Assembly: GCA_041228335.1 (NCBI GenBank)
Contig: CP166130.1
Location: 186,001 to 250,000 of the forward strand
Direction: 5' to 3'
DNA: 64,000 nucleotides
DNA from: Alphaproteobacteria bacterium LSUCC0684
GTDB lineage: Bacteria > Pseudomonadota > Alphaproteobacteria > Puniceispirillales > UBA1172
Shown here: positions 53,673 to 62,460 of the stretch, piece after piece
Layout: every line of letters starts with the position of its first letter
How positions within the stretch are numbered: position 1 is the first letter of the stretch
Notes under the pieces: generated by a model
Seen by the model: the letters and a program-made list of their open reading frames with translations, nothing else
The model's database searches: none
Told to the model about the DNA's origin: nothing
Program-made: the position numbers and the translations under genes

Positions 53673-54824
53673 ATGATAAATCATGTGATGAGATTGACGC
53701 TGGCAACTTTGATCACTTTTGGGGGATTAATCACTGCTGCGTCGGCCGATAATATCAAAATTGGGTTCAATGTCCCGCTTACTGGTTTTGCTGCAGCCGA
53801 TGGCATGTCCGCGCTGCATGGTGCTGAACTCGCCGTTGAGCAGATCAATAATTCAGGTGGCGTGAATGGCAGCAAAATTGAACTGGTTGTTTATGATGAT
53901 CAGGCCAGCCCTAAGGAAGCGGCACCGCTCTCCGTGAAGATGATCACCCAAGATAATGTTGTTGCAGGCGTATCAGGAAGCTATTCCGGATCTACGCGTG
54001 CCGCAGCAACGATCTTTGCCGAAAGCAAGGTTCCCTACATTTCGGCCTATGCTATTCATCCTGACATTACGCGGGCTGGTGATTACGTGTTCCGCACCTC
54101 ATTCATGGGTGAGGTGCAAGGCCGTGCAGGCGCCAAGCTGATTGGCGATACGCTTGGCAAAAAGCGGGTTGCGATGGTCACGATCAATAATGATTTCGGG
54201 AAATCCCTTGCCGCCGGTTTCCGCGAACAGGCAGGAAATTTTGGAATTGAGATCATTGCTGAATATGAATACAGCATTAAGGATCGTGAGTTTGGGCCTA
54301 TTATTTCCAAACTGAAAGCCGATAACCCTGATGCGATTTATGCCTCCGGGTATTTCTTTACCGCCGGCCCGATGGTAAGCCAGATGCGCGCCGCCGGTCT
54401 TTCCCAGCCAGTGATTGGTCAAGAGGGCTACGACAGTCAGAAATTCATAGAAATTGCTGGCGCTGCCTCGGAAGGGGTAATGATCACCACATCACTTGAT
54501 CGGGATTCAACCGAAGCCGAAACCAAAGACTTTATCAGCGGTTTTGCGGCGAAGGCTGGATACCCGGCTGATATGGTTGCAGCTTCTGGCCACACGGCAA
54601 TCCTTGTTCTGGCTGATGCGCTGAAACGGTCAGGTGGAAAGGGCGGGGCGGCTTTGCGTGATGCCATTGCCGACACAAACCTGAAAGCCTCCACCGGTCA
54701 GATTTCCTTCAACGCATTGGGTGAGGTGAAAAAGGATGTGCAGGTTCAGATTGTAAAAGACGGGAACTGGCATCACCATTCTGTAATCAGCGATGCAGTT
54801 CTGCTTGCTCCGCCAAGCAAGTGA
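53673..54824 (+). CDS. Branched-chain-type ABC transporter substrate-binding protein
   Basis: This 383-residue LivJ-type binding protein has a signal peptide ending TAASA. The mature part begins DNIKIGFNVPLTGFAAADG and has GAELAVEQINNSGGVNG and a VAMVTINNDFGKSLA segment typical of the fold. It follows TTGGGAGGAGACG. The shared operator with hutF/hutI suggests that it binds histidine or urocanate rather than leucine. Confidence 0.92.
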   Translation: MINHVMRLTLATLITFGGLITAASADNIKIGFNVPLTGFAAADGMSALHGAELAVEQINNSGGVNGSKIELVVYDDQASPKEAAPLSVKMITQDNVVAGVSGSYSGSTRAAATIFAESKVPYISAYAIHPDITRAGDYVFRTSFMGEVQGRAGAKLIGDTLGKKRVAMVTINNDFGKSLAAGFREQAGNFGIEIIAEYEYSIKDREFGPIISKLKADNPDAIYASGYFFTAGPMVSQMRAAGLSQPVIGQEGYDSQKFIEIAGAASEGVMITTSLDRDSTEAETKDFISGFAAKAGYPADMVAASGHTAILVLADALKRSGGKGGAALRDAIADTNLKASTGQISFNALGEVKKDVQVQIVKDGNWHHHSVISDAVLLAPPSK

Positions 54825-54853
54825 TCCAGACTTGATCGCCAAACAAATTTACT

Positions 54854-54880
54854 GGCAAGTCCCTTAAAAAGGGGCTTGCC
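54854..54880 (+). promoter_or_regulatory. Intercistronic hairpin after the binding-protein gene
   Basis: GGCAAGTCCC (54854-54863) and GGGGCTTGCC (54871-54880) pair over 10 positions with one G-U, around a seven-base loop. It lies between the binding-protein stop and the first permease gene, 13 bases before its ATG. No U-run follows. Confidence 0.6.
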
Positions 54881-54893
54881 TATATCTTGATCA

Positions 54894-55760
54894 ATGATGC
54901 TTTATTTCGATTTATTGATACAAGGTCTGATTCAAGGTGCAATTTACGCACTTGTAGCACTTGGGTTGACCTTGGTTTACGGTCTCTTGCGTATCCTGCA
55001 TGTAGCCCATGCTGCCCTGTTTACCCTGGGCGGATATATCGGCGTCATTGTGACAAATGACAGCGGTAGTTTCCTTTCTGCCCTGATCCTGGCGATGTTT
55101 TTGGTGGGGCTTGTCGGCATGGCAAGCTACCGGGTGATCTACCGGCCACTCCTGGATCGCACACCGTTGATCGCGCTAATTGCATCCATAGGGGTGTTTA
55201 TCGCTTCAGAGGAATTGTTTCGCATCATCTTTGGGGCTTATGGTCTCTCTTATTTGAAACCGCCGCTTCAAGGGCAGATTGAAATCCTGTCAGGTATATA
55301 TCTTAGCTATGCCCGCATTCTTGTTGTGATCCTGGCGATTGGCCTGCTCACACTCGTCGGGTGGCTCGCGCTTAAAACCAGGCTTGGTATTGCAGCCCGG
55401 GCTGCAGTTGGAGATCCGAGGATGGCCGCCAGCAGCGGCGTGAATGTCGAAACCATCCGTTATGCCACTTTTTTTATCGGCTCGGCTTTTGCCGGAGCGG
55501 CCGGGGTATTGGTCTCTTTGCTGAATAATCTGGTCGAGCCGACAATGGGTGCTGTGCCATCATATAAAGCACTTGCAATTATCGTGCTTGGGGGGCTTGG
55601 AAGTGTAAGAGGTGCCTTGCTGGCTTCTCTGGCTCTGGGCGTAATCGAAGCTTACGGAACTATATATATAGGCAACTTTCTCGATCGTGACTCAATCGCC
55701 TTTGCCTTTCTGATCCTTGTTCTGATGCTTCGCCCGCAGGGCCTGTTGACGCGGGAGTAG
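54894..55760 (+). CDS. Branched-chain-type ABC transporter permease (LivH-like)
   Basis: This 288-residue LivH-family permease starts with LIQGLIQGAIYALVALGLTL, followed by YGLLRILHVAHAALFTLGGY, and ends with IVLGGLGSVRGALLASLALG and LMLRPQGLL. It forms the channel with the LivM-type subunit encoded next. The ATG at 54894 has a second ATG as the next codon. Confidence 0.92.
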   Translation: MMLYFDLLIQGLIQGAIYALVALGLTLVYGLLRILHVAHAALFTLGGYIGVIVTNDSGSFLSALILAMFLVGLVGMASYRVIYRPLLDRTPLIALIASIGVFIASEELFRIIFGAYGLSYLKPPLQGQIEILSGIYLSYARILVVILAIGLLTLVGWLALKTRLGIAARAAVGDPRMAASSGVNVETIRYATFFIGSAFAGAAGVLVSLLNNLVEPTMGAVPSYKALAIIVLGGLGSVRGALLASLALGVIEAYGTIYIGNFLDRDSIAFAFLILVLMLRPQGLLTRE

Positions 55761-55764
55761 AGCG

Positions 55765-56610
55765 GTGGATTACGAGATTGTTGTTTTGACAAACATGGCG
55801 ATCGGCATCCTGTTCGCTTTATCATTGAATGTAATAACCGGTTTCTGTGGTCAGGTAAGTTTGGGGCACGCTGCCTTTCTTGGTATAGGTGCCTATACCA
55901 GCGCCATCTTGACCAAGGCAGGCGTCCCGCTTGTTGTTTCCTTCCTGCCGTCTATGGCAATGGCGGCTCTTGTCGGGCTGATTGTCGGTATGGCATCACT
56001 GCGGGTGCGCCATGATTTTTTGGCAATCACAACAATGGGGGTCGTCTTTCTGTTCACCGGTATTGTCCGAAAACAGGATTTCCTGGGGGGGGAAATTGGT
56101 ATTTCCGGTATTCCAGCACCTGCCTTCGGGCGACCGGGGTTGCTTGTTACAGCCTTGGCCTGTGTTGCGATATATCTGTGGTTTACCATCCATATTCGCA
56201 AGTCATGGGCCGGATTTGCTTTTGATTCCATAGCAGAGGATGAAGATACGGCGCGCTTGCTTGGTGTCAATGTTCCAAGGTTCAAATTGTTTGCCTTTGT
56301 CGTGGGAACGGCTGGAGCAGGGCTGGCAGGGGCCCTATATGCCCACCAGGTCCGATTTATTGGCCCGGACAGCTTTGGTTTTGTGGAATCGATTTCGGTG
56401 CTTGCGATGGTTATTGTTGGAGGGATTGGCTCAATTTGGGGTGTGATACTGGCTGCCGCTGTGCTTTCAGCTCTCCCGCAATTTTTCCAAATCATTGATG
56501 ATTACAAGCTTCTCGTCTATGGCCTGCTTCTCTTTGGGGCGATGCGGTTTGCTCCTGATGGTGTGGACGGTCTGCTCAAGCGCCTGTTTCATCGGAGGTC
56601 AGGGCGATGA
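55765..56610 (+). CDS. Branched-chain-type ABC transporter permease (LivM-like)
   Basis: This 281-residue LivM-family permease uses a GTG start at 55765, four bases after the LivH stop. It shows ALSLNVITGFCGQVSLGHAA, FLGIGAYTSAILTK, HDFLAITTMGVVFL and IVGGIGSIWGVILAAAVLSA. It overlaps the next gene by 4 bases. Confidence 0.92.
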   Translation: MDYEIVVLTNMAIGILFALSLNVITGFCGQVSLGHAAFLGIGAYTSAILTKAGVPLVVSFLPSMAMAALVGLIVGMASLRVRHDFLAITTMGVVFLFTGIVRKQDFLGGEIGISGIPAPAFGRPGLLVTALACVAIYLWFTIHIRKSWAGFAFDSIAEDEDTARLLGVNVPRFKLFAFVVGTAGAGLAGALYAHQVRFIGPDSFGFVESISVLAMVIVGGIGSIWGVILAAAVLSALPQFFQIIDDYKLLVYGLLLFGAMRFAPDGVDGLLKRLFHRRSGR

Positions 56611-57359
56611 GCAAGGCTCGGCTTTCCATCCTTGATGTGACGGTTTCCTTCGGTGGACTTTGTGCGCTGGATAAGGTCACGTTGAAAATTGATGACAATC
56701 AACTGTTGGGCTTTATCGGGCCGAATGGAGCCGGCAAAACGACATTGATGCGGGTAATCATGGGCTTGATCCGGCCAAAATCAGGGAGAGTTTATCTCAA
56801 TGCTGAAGATATTACAGATCTTCCAACAGTAGAACGTATCCATGCTGGGATTGCTCTGGGTCAGCAGATAGTTAAACCCCTGCGCCAGATGTCGCTTCTT
56901 GACAATGTGGCATTGGCGGTCGGGGGACAAAAACTGCTATCCCCGATGCACGCGTTGTTCAAAAAATCGCGAATTGCCGAACGTGAAACTGCCGCCGACA
57001 TTCTAAATAGCGTTGGCCTTGCTGACGAAATGCATAAAAATCCCAATGAGGTTCCTCTCGGTTTTCTCAAGCGCCTTGAAGTAGCCAGGGCACTGGCTTT
57101 GCGCCCCGAACTGCTGCTACTGGATGAGCCGCTGGCCGGACTCAGCAAGCCCGAAGCCAGAAATATGGCTGATTTGATCGCCCAACTACCACGACCGGGT
57201 CTCAGCGTCATCTTGATTGAACATAATCTTCCGGAAGTTATGCGGGTGTGCCCCAAGCTCTATGTTCAGGCGAATGGTAAAGGCCTCGCCTTGGGATCAC
57301 CCGAAGAAGTGATGGCAATGCCTGAGGTGCGGCAAGCCTATCTTGGGAAGGATATGTGA
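56607..57359 (+). CDS. Branched-chain-type ABC transporter ATPase (LivG-like)
   Basis: This 250-residue ATPase of the LivG branch has Walker A GPNGAGKTTLMRVIMGL, a signature region LGFLKRLEVARALALR in which the usual LSGG is replaced, and Walker B LLLLDEPLAGLSKPEA. The changed signature (PLGFLKR) is unusual: LivG proteins normally read LSYGxQRRLE here, so ATP-site geometry on one side may be altered. Confidence 0.9.
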   Translation: MSKARLSILDVTVSFGGLCALDKVTLKIDDNQLLGFIGPNGAGKTTLMRVIMGLIRPKSGRVYLNAEDITDLPTVERIHAGIALGQQIVKPLRQMSLLDNVALAVGGQKLLSPMHALFKKSRIAERETAADILNSVGLADEMHKNPNEVPLGFLKRLEVARALALRPELLLLDEPLAGLSKPEARNMADLIAQLPRPGLSVILIEHNLPEVMRVCPKLYVQANGKGLALGSPEEVMAMPEVRQAYLGKDM

Positions 57360-58003
57360 TGTTGCAGGTAACGGATCTAGTTTGCGGTTATGGTGATATT
57401 ATCGCCATTCACCAAATGGACCTGACGGTTGCCAATGGCGGTACCCTTGCTCTTGTTGGCCCGAATGGTGCCGGTAAAACAACATTTATCATGTCACTTG
57501 CAGGGCATGTGAAACCTAAATCTGGTTCTATTACATTTGATGGAGAAACCATCACCCATATTGCGCCAAACCGACGGTGCCAACGTGGTATTGGCCTTGT
57601 CCCCGAGGGGCGAAGAATTTTCCCGGATCTCAGCGTTCTGGAAAATCTCATTGTCGGGGGGTATTCACGACCAAGAACCGATGAGGGTGAGAGTCTGGCT
57701 TCGGTTTATGATGTCTTTCCTCGACTTGCGGATCGACAAGGCCAGCTTGCAGGTTCACTGTCAGGCGGAGAACAGCAAATGTTGGCATTCGGCCGGGCAA
57801 TGATGTCGCGGCCTCGGCTTTTACTCGTTGACGAACTTTCGCTTGGCTTGATGCCAAAAGTTGTTGATGAGTGTTATGTTGCACTGGGAAAGCTGGTGGA
57901 AACGGGAATTGCGGTTATTCTGGTTGACCAAAACAGCGATGCCGCTATCGCCTTTTGCGACCAATACATCAGCCTTGAGTCAGGTTATATGAGCCGAGGG
58001 TGA
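57359..58003 (+). CDS. Branched-chain-type ABC transporter ATPase (LivF-like)
   Basis: This 214-residue LivF-type ATPase has Walker A GPNGAGKTTFIMSLAG, GLVPEGRRIFPDLSVLENL, signature SLSGGEQQMLAFGRAMM and Walker B LLLVDELSLGLMP. The Walker B Glu is present (VDELSLG). It is slightly short (usually about 235) at the C-terminus. ATG 57359 overlaps the LivG stop (TGATG). Confidence 0.92.
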   Translation: MLQVTDLVCGYGDIIAIHQMDLTVANGGTLALVGPNGAGKTTFIMSLAGHVKPKSGSITFDGETITHIAPNRRCQRGIGLVPEGRRIFPDLSVLENLIVGGYSRPRTDEGESLASVYDVFPRLADRQGQLAGSLSGGEQQMLAFGRAMMSRPRLLLVDELSLGLMPKVVDECYVALGKLVETGIAVILVDQNSDAAIAFCDQYISLESGYMSRG

Positions 58004-58384
58004 CCGGACAGATTGCCTGGTGCCTTTCTATATCATATCTGACCTGCTCGGTATGAATATGGGGCAGTTTCAATATCCGAAAAAATTGGTCTCTAAATGC
58101 CCGACAAAACATTTCGTCATTCTATATGAACTCTTAAAGTCAAGGCAGAAGCACTGCAGTTTGCGCAGCATTTCAGCAAGTTAAATCTAAAGAATAATTG
58201 TGGGGTCTTCGGGAAAACCCTGCCCCCAACAAGTATTCTATAGTTATTTAATCCAGGATATTGATTACATTGATGGCCTGAGAAACCCATCTCCGATTAA
58301 TAATCCTAATTGATAATGTCCATCAGTGACTTAGCTTGATGCTTGTAGATAAAGAAAACAATCAACAGTGAACATATTTCTTAA
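58004..58384. other. Non-coding stretch after the Liv-type operon
   Basis: This 381-base gap holds no recognisable gene. A GC-rich imperfect hairpin at about 58199-58231 (TGGGG with CCCCCA, inner GGG-AAAA-CCC) may end the importer transcript, though no U-run follows. The remainder is AT-rich and should contain the promoter of the next gene. Confidence 0.45.
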
Positions 58385-59431
58385 ATGACTTTACGATATA
58401 TAATTATTCTGCCGTTCAGCATTTTCCTCTTGGGGTGTTCTGCTTCGATGGATTATTCCAAATCTGAAAACTTTAATTCCTCCACCGGCCGCTTCGAGCA
58501 TCCTGGTGGCGATAGGCACGATAAAAGCCTCACTGACCTTGTTGGCCTCGCATCGAAGTTTTTCAGTCGTGAAGACGACGAATGGGAAGAGAAAGGTTTC
58601 CCCCTGATGCTCTCATCCAAGGAAACTCTGGCTGATTTTGCTGAAAACATGATTTGGGTGGGGCATTCTACCGTTATGCTGAACCATCAAGGCACCACGG
58701 TTTTGACAGACCCCCAGTTCTCAGGGAGGGCTTCACCCTTTACCTTCTGGGGCCCGAAGCGTGCAACCTCAATTCCCTTCAATATAGCTGATTTACCAAG
58801 GATTGATGTCGTCTTAATAAGCCATAATCATTACGACCACCTTGATGAGGAAAGCATCCGGCAGTTAGCGCAACTTCAACCAGATTTAAAATTTCTGGTT
58901 CCTCTTGGCCTCGCTTCGCTACTAAGAGATTGGGGCGCGCGGGATGTTGAAGAATTGGATTGGTGGCAATCTGTAACAATTTCCGGAGTGGAAATACAAC
59001 CCACTCCTGTTCAGCATTGGTCCAAGCGGTCATTTTTTGACCGCAACAAAACTCTTTGGTCGGGATGGATGTTGCGCTGGGATGACTTCTCCTTTTATTT
59101 TGCCGGAGACACAGGCTATTCGGATGACTTCCGGAAAACGGCCCAAAGACTCGGAAGCCCAACCTTGGCGGCTATACCCATAGGCGCATATGAGCCGAGA
59201 GATTTTATGAAATCGGCGCATCTGAACCCTGAAGAGGCGGTCAAGGCGTTCAAGGATTTGGGGGCGAAATACGCATTTGGCATTCACTGGGGTACATTCA
59301 AACTGACGCTGGAGAAAATGGATGAGCCTCCAGTCAGGCTTAAGGCGGCGCTCAAGAAGGAGGGCATTTCTGAACACGTGTTCCGAGTCCTCACCCATGG
59401 TGAAACTTGGGGAACCCCGTTATCAAAATAA
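58385..59431 (+). CDS. Metallo-beta-lactamase-fold lipoprotein (NAPE-PLD-like)
   Basis: This 348-residue protein has an N-terminal lipobox (FLLGC, Cys at about 18), so it is a membrane-anchored periplasmic protein. Its catalytic domain carries ENMIWVGHSTVMLNHQG, SHNHYDHLD (zinc site, about 145-153), PVQHWSKR, FAGDTGYSDD and GIHWGTF. This is the N-acyl-phosphatidylethanolamine phospholipase D-like branch of the superfamily (UlaG/RomA-like hydrolases). The substrate may be a lipid or lactone. It converges on the Rieske gene. Confidence 0.87.
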   Translation: MTLRYIIILPFSIFLLGCSASMDYSKSENFNSSTGRFEHPGGDRHDKSLTDLVGLASKFFSREDDEWEEKGFPLMLSSKETLADFAENMIWVGHSTVMLNHQGTTVLTDPQFSGRASPFTFWGPKRATSIPFNIADLPRIDVVLISHNHYDHLDEESIRQLAQLQPDLKFLVPLGLASLLRDWGARDVEELDWWQSVTISGVEIQPTPVQHWSKRSFFDRNKTLWSGWMLRWDDFSFYFAGDTGYSDDFRKTAQRLGSPTLAAIPIGAYEPRDFMKSAHLNPEEAVKAFKDLGAKYAFGIHWGTFKLTLEKMDEPPVRLKAALKKEGISEHVFRVLTHGETWGTPLSK

Positions 59432-59462
59432 AAAATTCATTATGCTTTTGGCAGTATGATGG

Positions 59463-60614
59463 CTATCCGGCCATCGTTAACTTCTGAGCAAGATAACGTT
59501 GAAAATACCATATGGTGCGTTCTTTCGGGGAAAGCCTGCCCGGGATTGCGGCAGATGCTTTTGCGTTTTCGAAAATCTTACTGACTATGGGTTTGTCTTC
59601 ATCATTAATGGCATCAAATCCTGCTTTAAGTTCTTTTGCGTATTCGTCTTTGCTGATACCGTCCGGAACAGAGCCCGGGAAAATATCCACACCCCAAAGG
59701 ACTTTGACCTGACCGACCCCATGGGGTTGAAGCGACAACCAGAACGTTCTTTCAGCAACCACTGATACAACATGACTGGGAAAAACAGAGAAAAGCACGG
59801 CCTTGTTTTTTTCCTCTTCAGCGAGTTTCATATTCTTGATTGGGGTATGTGTTGTCCGCTCATATGACTTGCCCGGAATACGGCCCTGTTCGTAAAGGCT
59901 GTAGGCTTCTCCGCCATGTAATGCATTGGCAAGTTCGGTAGGCATGGCAGGCTCGATGGTTTTCGAGTGGGCCACAAAAAGATGATAACCCTCCATGAAA
60001 TTCTGAGCCAGAATCTTCCAGTTCGTATCCCAGATTTCCTCTGCCCTGAACAAGGTTTGATATTCACCCATTCGGTAATTCTGATATCGTGTGGCAAGCG
60101 TCTCCAGCCTTGGGTTTAGTGGAGAAGCATCGGCATCTAGATTGACATAAACCCATCCATTCCAGACTTCCAAAGCAAATTGAGGCAGGCACACTGTATT
60201 CTTATGGAAGTTATTCCGCATATGGCTTGCGCCAACGAGCTGGCCTTCAAGATTGTATGTCCATGCGTGATAAGGACAGCTGATACCAGCTTTGAGATGG
60301 CCAGCACCCTCAAGCAATGTTGCCATCCGATGTCGGCAGACATTAGACATTGCCCGAAGTCTTCCATCTTTGTCGCGCAGAATGATAACCGGGTCACGTC
60401 CAATCACCATGGTTTTGTAATCACCGGGGCGGGAGAATTCATCCTCTCTGCCAACGCAAAGCCACTCTTTTGAAAAAATCAGGTCAAGCTCTAGCTCCAG
60501 AAGTTCCGCAGATATGTAGGCGGCAGGTGGCGTGCCCTCTGCAAGTTCATCTGGGAGAGCAGCGTTAGCCTTAATTTTTTCAACTATTTCGGAAAGTGAA
60601 GGTTCATGTTTCAT
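59463..60614 (-). CDS. Rieske oxygenase alpha subunit, betaine/choline-type
   Basis: This 383-residue oxygenase has the Rieske site at about 94-117 (CRHRMATLLEG and CPYHAWTYNL) and iron ligands in NWKILAQNFMEGYHLFVAH. Together with EYQTLFRAEEIWDTNWK, this pattern fits the group that includes choline monooxygenase, glycine betaine demethylase and carnitine oxygenase. Its reductase is not encoded nearby. The HxlR regulator gene lies 94 bases upstream in the same direction. Confidence 0.88.
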   Translation of the reverse strand: MKHEPSLSEIVEKIKANAALPDELAEGTPPAAYISAELLELELDLIFSKEWLCVGREDEFSRPGDYKTMVIGRDPVIILRDKDGRLRAMSNVCRHRMATLLEGAGHLKAGISCPYHAWTYNLEGQLVGASHMRNNFHKNTVCLPQFALEVWNGWVYVNLDADASPLNPRLETLATRYQNYRMGEYQTLFRAEEIWDTNWKILAQNFMEGYHLFVAHSKTIEPAMPTELANALHGGEAYSLYEQGRIPGKSYERTTHTPIKNMKLAEEEKNKAVLFSVFPSHVVSVVAERTFWLSLQPHGVGQVKVLWGVDIFPGSVPDGISKDEYAKELKAGFDAINDEDKPIVSKIFENAKASAAIPGRLSPKERTIWYFQRYLAQKLTMAG

Positions 60615-60708
60615 TGATAGTAACTTGCTGGTTTTAAATGAAACTCTTAAAATCTTAGCATAGCCATGAGGTTCAATACATCTTTAACAGCCAACAGTGG
60701 TAAATACC

Positions 60709-61152
60709 TTAATCTAAATGTTCTGTTCCTAACTTCTTTATAAACTCATCCAAAGCTGGATTATTCTTTTCCTGAAGTGGCTTAAGAAATTCGATAGTGT
60801 GCGCATCAAAAATATGATGTTTGGTTGACCAGACAGCCATGCCGATAATAATCGGCACAAGGTCAATTCCTGCTTGAGTGAGGCAATATATTTTTCGCTG
60901 GGAATGTGTCTCGTCACCTTCAAAACGGAGGAGGCCCACATCCACCAGACGCTTTAGACGCTTTGCCAAGGTTGATGACGGTATCTTTTCATTATTGGTT
61001 GAAATGATGTCACGGAATGTCCGGCGCCCGAAGAAAGCAATATCCCGAAGAACAATCACGGACCATTGGTCCGTCAGAACGGCTGAAGCCGCAGCTATAG
61101 GGCACCTCACATCGCCGCGGTCTAATATGATGTTCTTTTTCATATCGTTCAT
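60709..61152 (-). CDS. HxlR-family transcriptional regulator
   Basis: This 147-residue winged-helix protein of the HxlR family has RCPIAAASAVLTDQWSVIVL, FGRRTFRDI, IPSSTLAKRLKRLVDVGLL and RKIYCLTQAG. ATG 61152 follows an AGG site and is preferred to ATG 61191. HxlR proteins often sense quinones, aldehydes or disulfide stress through an N-terminal Cys; here Cys lies in VRCPIA. It is divergent from the small operon at 61319 and upstream of the Rieske gene, so it may control both. Confidence 0.88.
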   Translation of the reverse strand: MNDMKKNIILDRGDVRCPIAAASAVLTDQWSVIVLRDIAFFGRRTFRDIISTNNEKIPSSTLAKRLKRLVDVGLLRFEGDETHSQRKIYCLTQAGIDLVPIIIGMAVWSTKHHIFDAHTIEFLKPLQEKNNPALDEFIKKLGTEHLD

Positions 61153-61318
61153 AATTGAACCTACCACAGGAATTGCCGGCTTCAAAACCATATCTGAAAT
61201 GAAACCGGTATAGTTTTAGATTGGGTAATAAAGGGGTTTATAAGAAAAGCTTAATATACCAATTTCATGATAATCATGTTCTCAGCCATTTTTATTGGCC
61301 TGACAAAGGGAGGGGAAA

Positions 61319-61645
61319 ATGAAGGTTCTATATATAGGAATGTATAACGAGCAAGGCTACGCGGGTCTTGAGGGAAGCAGTTTTGCCAAAAGAAAAGAGG
61401 CGGCAAGTGCCATTGCAAGTGCTGCAGGTGGAAAATTGACGGATGTCATGTATTTGCAGGGTGACTGGGATATGGCGGCAATCATGGAGCTGCCAGATAT
61501 TGAAACCGCGAGCGGGCTGTTGAAATCAGTCATGGCATCTGGCGTTTGGGAAGACATGATGATGTTCCCTGAGTTTGACCTTGATAAAGGACTCAAAGCC
61601 ATCAATGCGGTTAAGTCGGTATATAAAGTCCCCGGTGAAGAGTGA
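61319..61645 (+). CDS. GYD-domain protein
   Basis: This 108-residue alpha/beta protein is of the GYD type: it begins MKVLYIGMYNEQGY, has AASAIASAAGGKLTDVMYLQ and the core GDWDMAAIMELPDIETA, where the family name motif G-x-Y/W-D is GDWD. The function of such dimeric ferredoxin-like proteins is unknown. It is the first gene of a four-gene rightward group and has a strong AGGGAGGGG ribosome site. Confidence 0.72.
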   Translation: MKVLYIGMYNEQGYAGLEGSSFAKRKEAASAIASAAGGKLTDVMYLQGDWDMAAIMELPDIETASGLLKSVMASGVWEDMMMFPEFDLDKGLKAINAVKSVYKVPGEE

Positions 61646-61655
61646 GGAGTTCAGC

Positions 61656-61949
61656 ATGCCCAAGCACACGAATGTTGTCAGATTCATTGTCAAAGACGGG
61701 CAGCAAGAGGAATTTGAACATCGCTTCAGGAAAGTGCCGAAATGGGAAGGCAGATTACTTCATATTCTGGCAAAAACAGGGACCAACACCTATGTGGCTT
61801 ATGGTTTGTGGGAAAGTGAAGAGGCGATGATTGCTGCCCGCGAAGGTATGATTGCCTTGCTTGATACGGCACGCGATCTGCTGGAAGAGATTTCCCCCGA
61901 ATTGGGGGTGACCGACCCCGTTTCGGGTACGGTTGTGTTTGAAGGCTGA
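61656..61949 (+). CDS. Small ferredoxin-like (ABM-type) protein
   Basis: This 97-residue protein has a dimeric alpha+beta barrel look: HTNVVRFIVKDGQQEEFEHR, then TYVAYGLWESEEAMIAAREG. This pattern recalls antibiotic-biosynthesis-monooxygenase-like and related small enzymes. ATG 61656 follows GTGAGGAG. The gene is 10 bases after the GYD-domain gene, so the two may form a pair. No catalytic residue can be named. Confidence 0.6.
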   Translation: MPKHTNVVRFIVKDGQQEEFEHRFRKVPKWEGRLLHILAKTGTNTYVAYGLWESEEAMIAAREGMIALLDTARDLLEEISPELGVTDPVSGTVVFEG

Positions 61950-61971
61950 ATATTGAAAAGGTGGGAGCGTA

Positions 61972-62400
61972 ATGTCCTGGGTTATCGCCCTTAAGTTTTT
62001 TCATTATCTGTCGCTGTTTCTCGCAGGCGGCTTGGGTGTGGCAAACGCGATGCTGGTAAAGGCGCATCAGCAAGCGCAGATGCCGCCCGCGCCTCCGGTT
62101 CAGCAAACCATGATGAAACTGGCGCGCCTTGGATTGCTTGCGCTGGTTATCTTGTGGCTCACCGGCATAGGTCTCACCAAACATATTTACGGCAGCTTTG
62201 ATTTGGGTTGGGCGTTCCATCTCAAACTTCTTGGCGCATCTGTATTGCTGGCGGTTATTGCTTTTCTGAACTACCACCTGGCCGATAGCGCGAAAAAGGG
62301 CACACCACCCAATCCGAAAATCATGAACACCATCCCCTATATCGCTAGAACATCTCTTGCCATCGTGCTGATTGGGATTGCGGTGGTAACCACTGGCTAA
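61972..62400 (+). CDS. Four-helix membrane protein of unknown function
   Basis: This is a 142-residue inner-membrane protein with four predicted helices (about 5-25, 50-70, 80-102, 122-140). Helix 1 has LKFFHYLSLFLAGGLG with a conserved-looking His, and helix 3 begins FHLKLLGAS; paired membrane histidines of this kind occur in small haem- or copper-linked membrane proteins. I cannot assign a family. A GTGGGAGCG site precedes the ATG. Confidence 0.6.
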   Translation: MSWVIALKFFHYLSLFLAGGLGVANAMLVKAHQQAQMPPAPPVQQTMMKLARLGLLALVILWLTGIGLTKHIYGSFDLGWAFHLKLLGASVLLAVIAFLNYHLADSAKKGTPPNPKIMNTIPYIARTSLAIVLIGIAVVTTG

Positions 62401-62460
62401 AGGGCCGTTCAGTTTTGTCGTGATTGAATTGAAACAGATAGTATTTCCCGGAGCAGTGAA

